Assembly (NCBI GenBank): GCA_035690065.1
Contig: DASSKW010000004.1
Location: forward strand, 1 to 17,606
DNA from: DASSKW01 sp035690065
Lineage (GTDB): Bacteria > Pseudomonadota > Gammaproteobacteria > Natronospirales > REEB76
Reading direction: 5' to 3'
Length of the DNA stretch: 17,606 nucleotides
Part shown: piece by piece, positions 14,636-17,606 of the stretch
Layout: the number at the start of each line of letters is the position of its first letter
Position numbering within the stretch: position 1 is the first letter of the stretch
The notes under the pieces: generated by a model
Told to the model about the DNA's origin: nothing
Database searches by the model: none
The model's input: the letters and a program-made list of their open reading frames with translations, nothing else
Position numbers and translations under genes: made by a program

Positions 14636-16513
14636 TCACGGCGTGGCCGTGCGCCGCAACGGCGCGGGTGCGACGTCGTCGTCGCCCGCATACGAAACCT
14701 TCAAGGTGGATTTCTGCATATCCCAGGCGGCGGTCGGACAGCGCTCCGCACACAAACCGCAATGTACGCAATGATCCTCGTCCTTTACCATCACCCGCCC
14801 TGTCTGCTTGAGTGCTTCGGAAACATACAGCGGCTGCTGCAGGTTATCGGCCGGGGCCTTGAGGCGCTTGCGCAGGTCGGCCTCTTCGCCGTTGTGGGTA
14901 ATCGTCAGGCACTGGGTCGGACAGATGTCGATGCAGGCGTCGCACTCGATGCACTTCGGCGCGAAGAACACCGTCTGGATATCGCAGTTGAGGCAGCGCT
15001 CGACTTCCACCTGAGTCTCTTCCGCGCCAAAACCCAGTTCCACTTCGATATTGATCTTCTTGAAACGTTCCTTGAGGCTCACATGCGGTACCAACCGTCG
15101 CGCCGCACCTTCGAAACTGTTGCTGTAACTCCACTCGTGTATCCCCATCTTGGTGCTGACGAGATCCATGCTGTCCGCCGGGCGCTGGGTCATGTCCGCG
15201 CCCTGACAAAACTTGTGGATCGAGATCGCCGCCTGATGGCCGTGTTCCACCGCCCAGATGATGTTCTGCGGTCCGAACGCCGCGTCGCCGCCGAAGAACA
15301 CACCCGCGCGAGTGGACTGGAAGGTTTTCTTGTCCACCACCGGCACATGCCACTTATCGAGTTCGATGCCCGCGTCATCCTCGATCCAGGGAAAGGCGTT
15401 CTCCTGGCCGATGGCGAGGATCACATCATCCGCTGGCAGCAGTTTCTCTGCCACGATGCGCGATCTGAGTTTGCCCTGCTCCTCGTGATATTCCAGCACC
15501 TCGAAGTGCATACCTTTGATGCGCCCGGCTTCGATCACGAAGTCCTTGGGTGAATAGCACTCGATGATGTCCACGCTCTCTTCGATCGCCTCTTCCAGCT
15601 CCCAGTCGGACGCCTTGAGCATCGAGAGCGGCTTGCGCGCCATCACCTTCACGTCTTTCGCACCAAGCCGGAGCGCAGTGCGGCAGCAATCCATCGCGGT
15701 GTTGCCGGCGCCAACGATGATCACGTGCTCGCCGATCTCGTCTATATGACCGAAAGCCACGGACTCCAGCCAGTCGATGCCGATGTGCAGATGCGCCGGA
15801 TCGTCATAGCGCCCGGGTATCTCCAGATTCTTGCCACGCGGCGCACCACTGCCGACGAACACCGCATCGAAACCCTGTTTCAAAAGTTCGTGCATGCTCT
15901 CGACCGGCGAACTGAGCCGCAGGTCCACGCCCATCTCCACGATCATCGCAATCTCATCCGAGAGCACGTCCGGCGGCAGCCGGAACGATGGGATGTTGGT
16001 GCGCATCAGGCCGCCCGGCTCGTGCTGTTTCTCGAACATCACGATCTCGTAACCCAGCGGCAGAAGATCATTCGCTACCGTCAACGACGCGCAGCCGGCG
16101 CCGATGCAGGCGATGCGCTTGCCGTTCTTCTGTTTGGGAATCTTCGGCAGACGTTGCCGCACGTCGTCCTTGAGGTCCGCCGCCACCCGCTTCAGACGGC
16201 AGATCGCCACCGGCTTCTCATCCACCCGGCCACGGCGGCAGGCCGGTTCGCAGGGCCGGTCGCAGACGCGGCCGAGGATACCGGGGAACACGTTGGATTC
16301 CCGGTTGAGCATGTAGGCGTCGGTGAAGCGCCCCTGGGCGATCAGGCGGATGTATTGCGGCACATCGGTGTGGGCCGGACAGCCCCACTGGCAGTCCACC
16401 ACCTTGTGGAAATAATCGGGATTGGAGACGTCGGTAGGCTTCACGGTATCGACCTGAAAGGTCGGCTGCACGGCGGGCCAGACCGACCGCCGATGTGAGA
16501 TTTGTTTGTGCAT
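14636..16513 (-). CDS. FAD/NAD(P)-binding Fe-S oxidoreductase subunit (GltD-like, KorC-type electron module)
   Basis: A 625-residue protein of the glutamate-synthase small-subunit type with added ferredoxin domains. Residues 40-110 hold the cysteine-rich N-terminal Fe-S domain (CQWGCPAH, CDRPCEPAC). The FAD-binding GAGCASL is at 138-144 and the NAD(P)-binding VGAGNTAMD at 267-275. The FAD domain closes with VFFGGDAAFGP. The C-terminus has two [4Fe-4S] motifs, C521/C524/C527/C531 and C582/C585/C588/C592. Next to korA-korB it most likely passes electrons between the 2-oxoacid site and NAD(P). I recall such a third subunit in the 2-oxoglutarate:NADP+ oxidoreductase (KorABC) of Azoarcus evansii. 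It is not glutamate synthase itself, since no large subunit is present. Start ATG 16513 is the only in-frame choice before a stop, but its Shine-Dalgarno is weak (ACGGA). It is first in the string. Confidence 0.88.
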   Translation of the reverse strand: MHKQISHRRSVWPAVQPTFQVDTVKPTDVSNPDYFHKVVDCQWGCPAHTDVPQYIRLIAQGRFTDAYMLNRESNVFPGILGRVCDRPCEPACRRGRVDEKPVAICRLKRVAADLKDDVRQRLPKIPKQKNGKRIACIGAGCASLTVANDLLPLGYEIVMFEKQHEPGGLMRTNIPSFRLPPDVLSDEIAMIVEMGVDLRLSSPVESMHELLKQGFDAVFVGSGAPRGKNLEIPGRYDDPAHLHIGIDWLESVAFGHIDEIGEHVIIVGAGNTAMDCCRTALRLGAKDVKVMARKPLSMLKASDWELEEAIEESVDIIECYSPKDFVIEAGRIKGMHFEVLEYHEEQGKLRSRIVAEKLLPADDVILAIGQENAFPWIEDDAGIELDKWHVPVVDKKTFQSTRAGVFFGGDAAFGPQNIIWAVEHGHQAAISIHKFCQGADMTQRPADSMDLVSTKMGIHEWSYSNSFEGAARRLVPHVSLKERFKKINIEVELGFGAEETQVEVERCLNCDIQTVFFAPKCIECDACIDICPTQCLTITHNGEEADLRKRLKAPADNLQQPLYVSEALKQTGRVMVKDEDHCVHCGLCAERCPTAAWDMQKSTLKVSYAGDDDVAPAPLRRTATP

Positions 16514-16559
16514 TCCGTGAACGACATGCGGAGGTAAGCATACTCCTTACATCACATAG

Positions 16560-16907
16560 TGCAATTCCCCGGCTCAATCGCACACCACCGGACTGCCCCG
16601 TGAATACCAACCGCATTTTGATCGTGGTACTCCCCAATCAGGATTCTGGTCCGGACAGGCACCGGAAGTCACCAATGGTCTATCCTTATGCAAGATTCAC
16701 CACGCCGCCTTTGATCGCGGGATCATCGGCATCCGGCCGGACTACGCGATCGAAGTGCGGGAAGATGCGCTCAAGGAAGTGGATGGACCGATGCTGAAAT
16801 ATGGATTGCAGGCGCTGCATAATTCCGAATTGCTTTTGCCTTCTCGGACCGCGGATCGGCTGTCGAAAGCTGCGTTGGAGCGGAGATATCAGGGGTTCAT
16901 ATGCTAA
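16560..16907 (+). pseudogene. Decayed C-terminal fragment of an HNH endonuclease (HNH_2-like)
   Basis: A frame without a start codon runs from a TAG at 16557-16559 to TAA at 16905-16907. From 16668 it reads VTNGLSLCKIHHAAFDRGI, then IGIRPDYAIEVREDALKEVD, GPMLKYGLQALH and a tail ending YQGFIC. LCKIHHAAFD is the second half of the HNH motif in a large family of single-domain HNH endonucleases, and the following IRPDY...EVDGPML...GLQ..H blocks are also typical of it. The expected preceding segment (AHIIPD-like) appears, altered, only in the next frame (VVLPNQDS, about 16630-16650), which implies a frameshift near 16650-16665 and loss of a catalytic His. No N-terminal part is visible. The gene looks 5'-truncated and dead, a remnant of an accessory restriction-type locus. 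It fills most of the 422-bp gap between its leftward neighbours. Confidence 0.65.
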
Positions 16908-16935
16908 TACAAGACCTGACCCAGTTTCTCTCTGT

Positions 16936-17606
16936 CTAATTAAAGTTGTACTGTAGCCGGTAGTGAAATGAATAAGCCGCATAAGGATTATCCGGCTGCA
17001 CCTTCATGAAGGACTTTGTCTGGTGGGGAGCAAGCGTGAAATGAGGATGGATGGGCTTACATGTCTGTTTGATATTGGCGCATGCGTAGAGCTCGAATAC
17101 CGTAATTTCCAGCGCCCACTTTGTATTATTCCGTAAATAAATTGTGTCATCCGATTCTTGTTTATCGTGCTCGACCCAAGAAGAAATCAGATCCTTGCCG
17201 GGCGGCGGCGGTGCGGTCGTTGTGGTTGTCGCAGCAGCCTGAGCCGGCGCTTTGGCAGTCTCGGCCGCCGGAGTTAGCGCAGGCTCGGGTCGCAGAAACT
17301 GCGCCGCGATGCGCGGGTAGTCTCGCTTGAGCTCTGCCTGCGAGCTGGCAACGTCAAGATCCTGACTGACTGCAACCTGACCATTATAGGCACGTGGGGC
17401 ATACATCCCACTGAAGCCGATTTCGCCTGCGGGCACCATAAAGCAATTCACATACTGACCCTGATGGGAGATCAGGTAATTCCCATAGGAGAAGCGCTGC
17501 AAGCAATAACGCCCGGCCGGCACTTCAAACAGATAGGTACTCTTACCGGCTGGAACACTCGGGATATCTATCGTCTTGCCGCCCGATTGTGGAGATACGA
17601 TCTGAA
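16936..17606 (-). CDS. Unrecognised protein, N-terminus beyond the window
   Basis: The frame is open from the right edge of the window to a stop at 16936-16938, giving at least 222 residues; the true start lies outside. The first ~110 visible residues are beta-rich (IDIPSVPAGKSTYLFEVPAG, YCLQRFSYGNYLISHQGQ, FMVPAGEIGFSGMYAP). An Ala/Pro/Thr-rich linker follows (TAKAPAQAAATTTTTAPPPP). The last ~75 residues (IYLRNNTKWALEITVFELYA, two cysteines, PHFTLAPHQTKSFMKV) look like a second beta domain ending in YRLQYNFN. I do not recognise the family. The layout (two beta domains, low-complexity linker, paired cysteines) suggests an exported or surface-linked protein, which is inference because no signal peptide can be seen. 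This segment looks more A+T-rich than the rest of the window. Confidence 0.7.
   Translation of the reverse strand, partial: QIVSPQSGGKTIDIPSVPAGKSTYLFEVPAGRYCLQRFSYGNYLISHQGQYVNCFMVPAGEIGFSGMYAPRAYNGQVAVSQDLDVASSQAELKRDYPRIAAQFLRPEPALTPAAETAKAPAQAAATTTTTAPPPPGKDLISSWVEHDKQESDDTIYLRNNTKWALEITVFELYACANIKQTCKPIHPHFTLAPHQTKSFMKVQPDNPYAAYSFHYRLQYNFN

Noticed and set aside
12667..14811. A 714-codon open frame antisense to korA
   Set aside because: It mirrors a well-conserved alpha subunit and has shadow-like composition, with no start signals or motifs.
14636..16513. Reading the first kor gene as glutamate synthase small subunit (gltD)
   Set aside because: No gltB is adjacent, the protein is longer than usual GltD with two extra [4Fe-4S] motifs at its C-terminus, and it is packed against korA-korB.
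16530..16548. AAGGAG followed one base later by ATG on the minus strand, upstream of and out of frame with the KorC-type gene
   Set aside because: The spacing is too short for efficient initiation, and the frame it opens runs over the conserved N-terminus of the real gene. A leader peptide is possible but unsupported.

Overview
The window looks like chromosomal DNA of a GC-rich gammaproteobacterium. The pointers are a CbpA-CbpM chaperone pair, a proteobacterial-type OxyR, a periplasmic Dcp-type peptidase, a YihG-like acyltransferase and ordinary Shine-Dalgarno sites. No genus can be named from the sequence alone. There are no rRNA or tRNA genes, no CRISPR array and no intact mobile element. 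One decayed endonuclease fragment near the right end is the only sign of an accessory locus.

Layout. (1) 1-1333: possible N-terminus of a leftward gene, then a rightward MFS exporter. (2) 1395-4098: three leftward genes, namely a secreted aromatic/glycine-rich YXWGXW protein, a small GFA-family zinc protein and a secreted YHYH-domain protein. (3) 4176-6372: a peroxide-defence module with oxyR leftward and ahpC-ahpD rightward. They diverge from a 128-bp control region holding an OxyR palindrome and two plausible promoters. (4) 6414-9581: an inner-membrane acyltransferase and a secreted M3 metallopeptidase, both leftward, with near-identical GC hairpins bracketing the acyltransferase. (5) 9775-9933: a 52-residue very basic protein, rightward. 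(6) 16513 down to 9939: seven tightly packed leftward genes that could form one transcript. These encode a flavin/Fe-S NAD(P) module, the alpha and beta subunits of a 2-oxoacid:acceptor oxidoreductase (KorCAB-like), a small membrane protein, a CPXCG cysteine-rich protein, and CbpA and CbpM. (7) 16514-17606: an HNH endonuclease remnant and the 3' part of an unrecognised leftward gene that continues beyond the window.

How the genes may work together. OxyR senses peroxide through Cys199/Cys208 and should control both itself and ahpCD. AhpC reduces peroxides and AhpD recycles AhpC, so no AhpF is needed. The Kor-like enzyme would oxidatively decarboxylate a 2-oxoacid (2-oxoglutarate is the best guess) to an acyl-CoA. 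Its electrons would pass through Fe-S clusters and FAD to NAD(P)+, or in reverse. Such Fe-S enzymes are usually oxygen-sensitive, so the nearby peroxide defence and the co-oriented chaperone genes are suggestive, but no functional link is shown. I see no clearly novel system. The points most worth following are the oxyR-ahpCD control region, the Kor-chaperone gene string, the YHYH protein with its C-terminal LGI-x(4)-LR repeats, and the HNH remnant.
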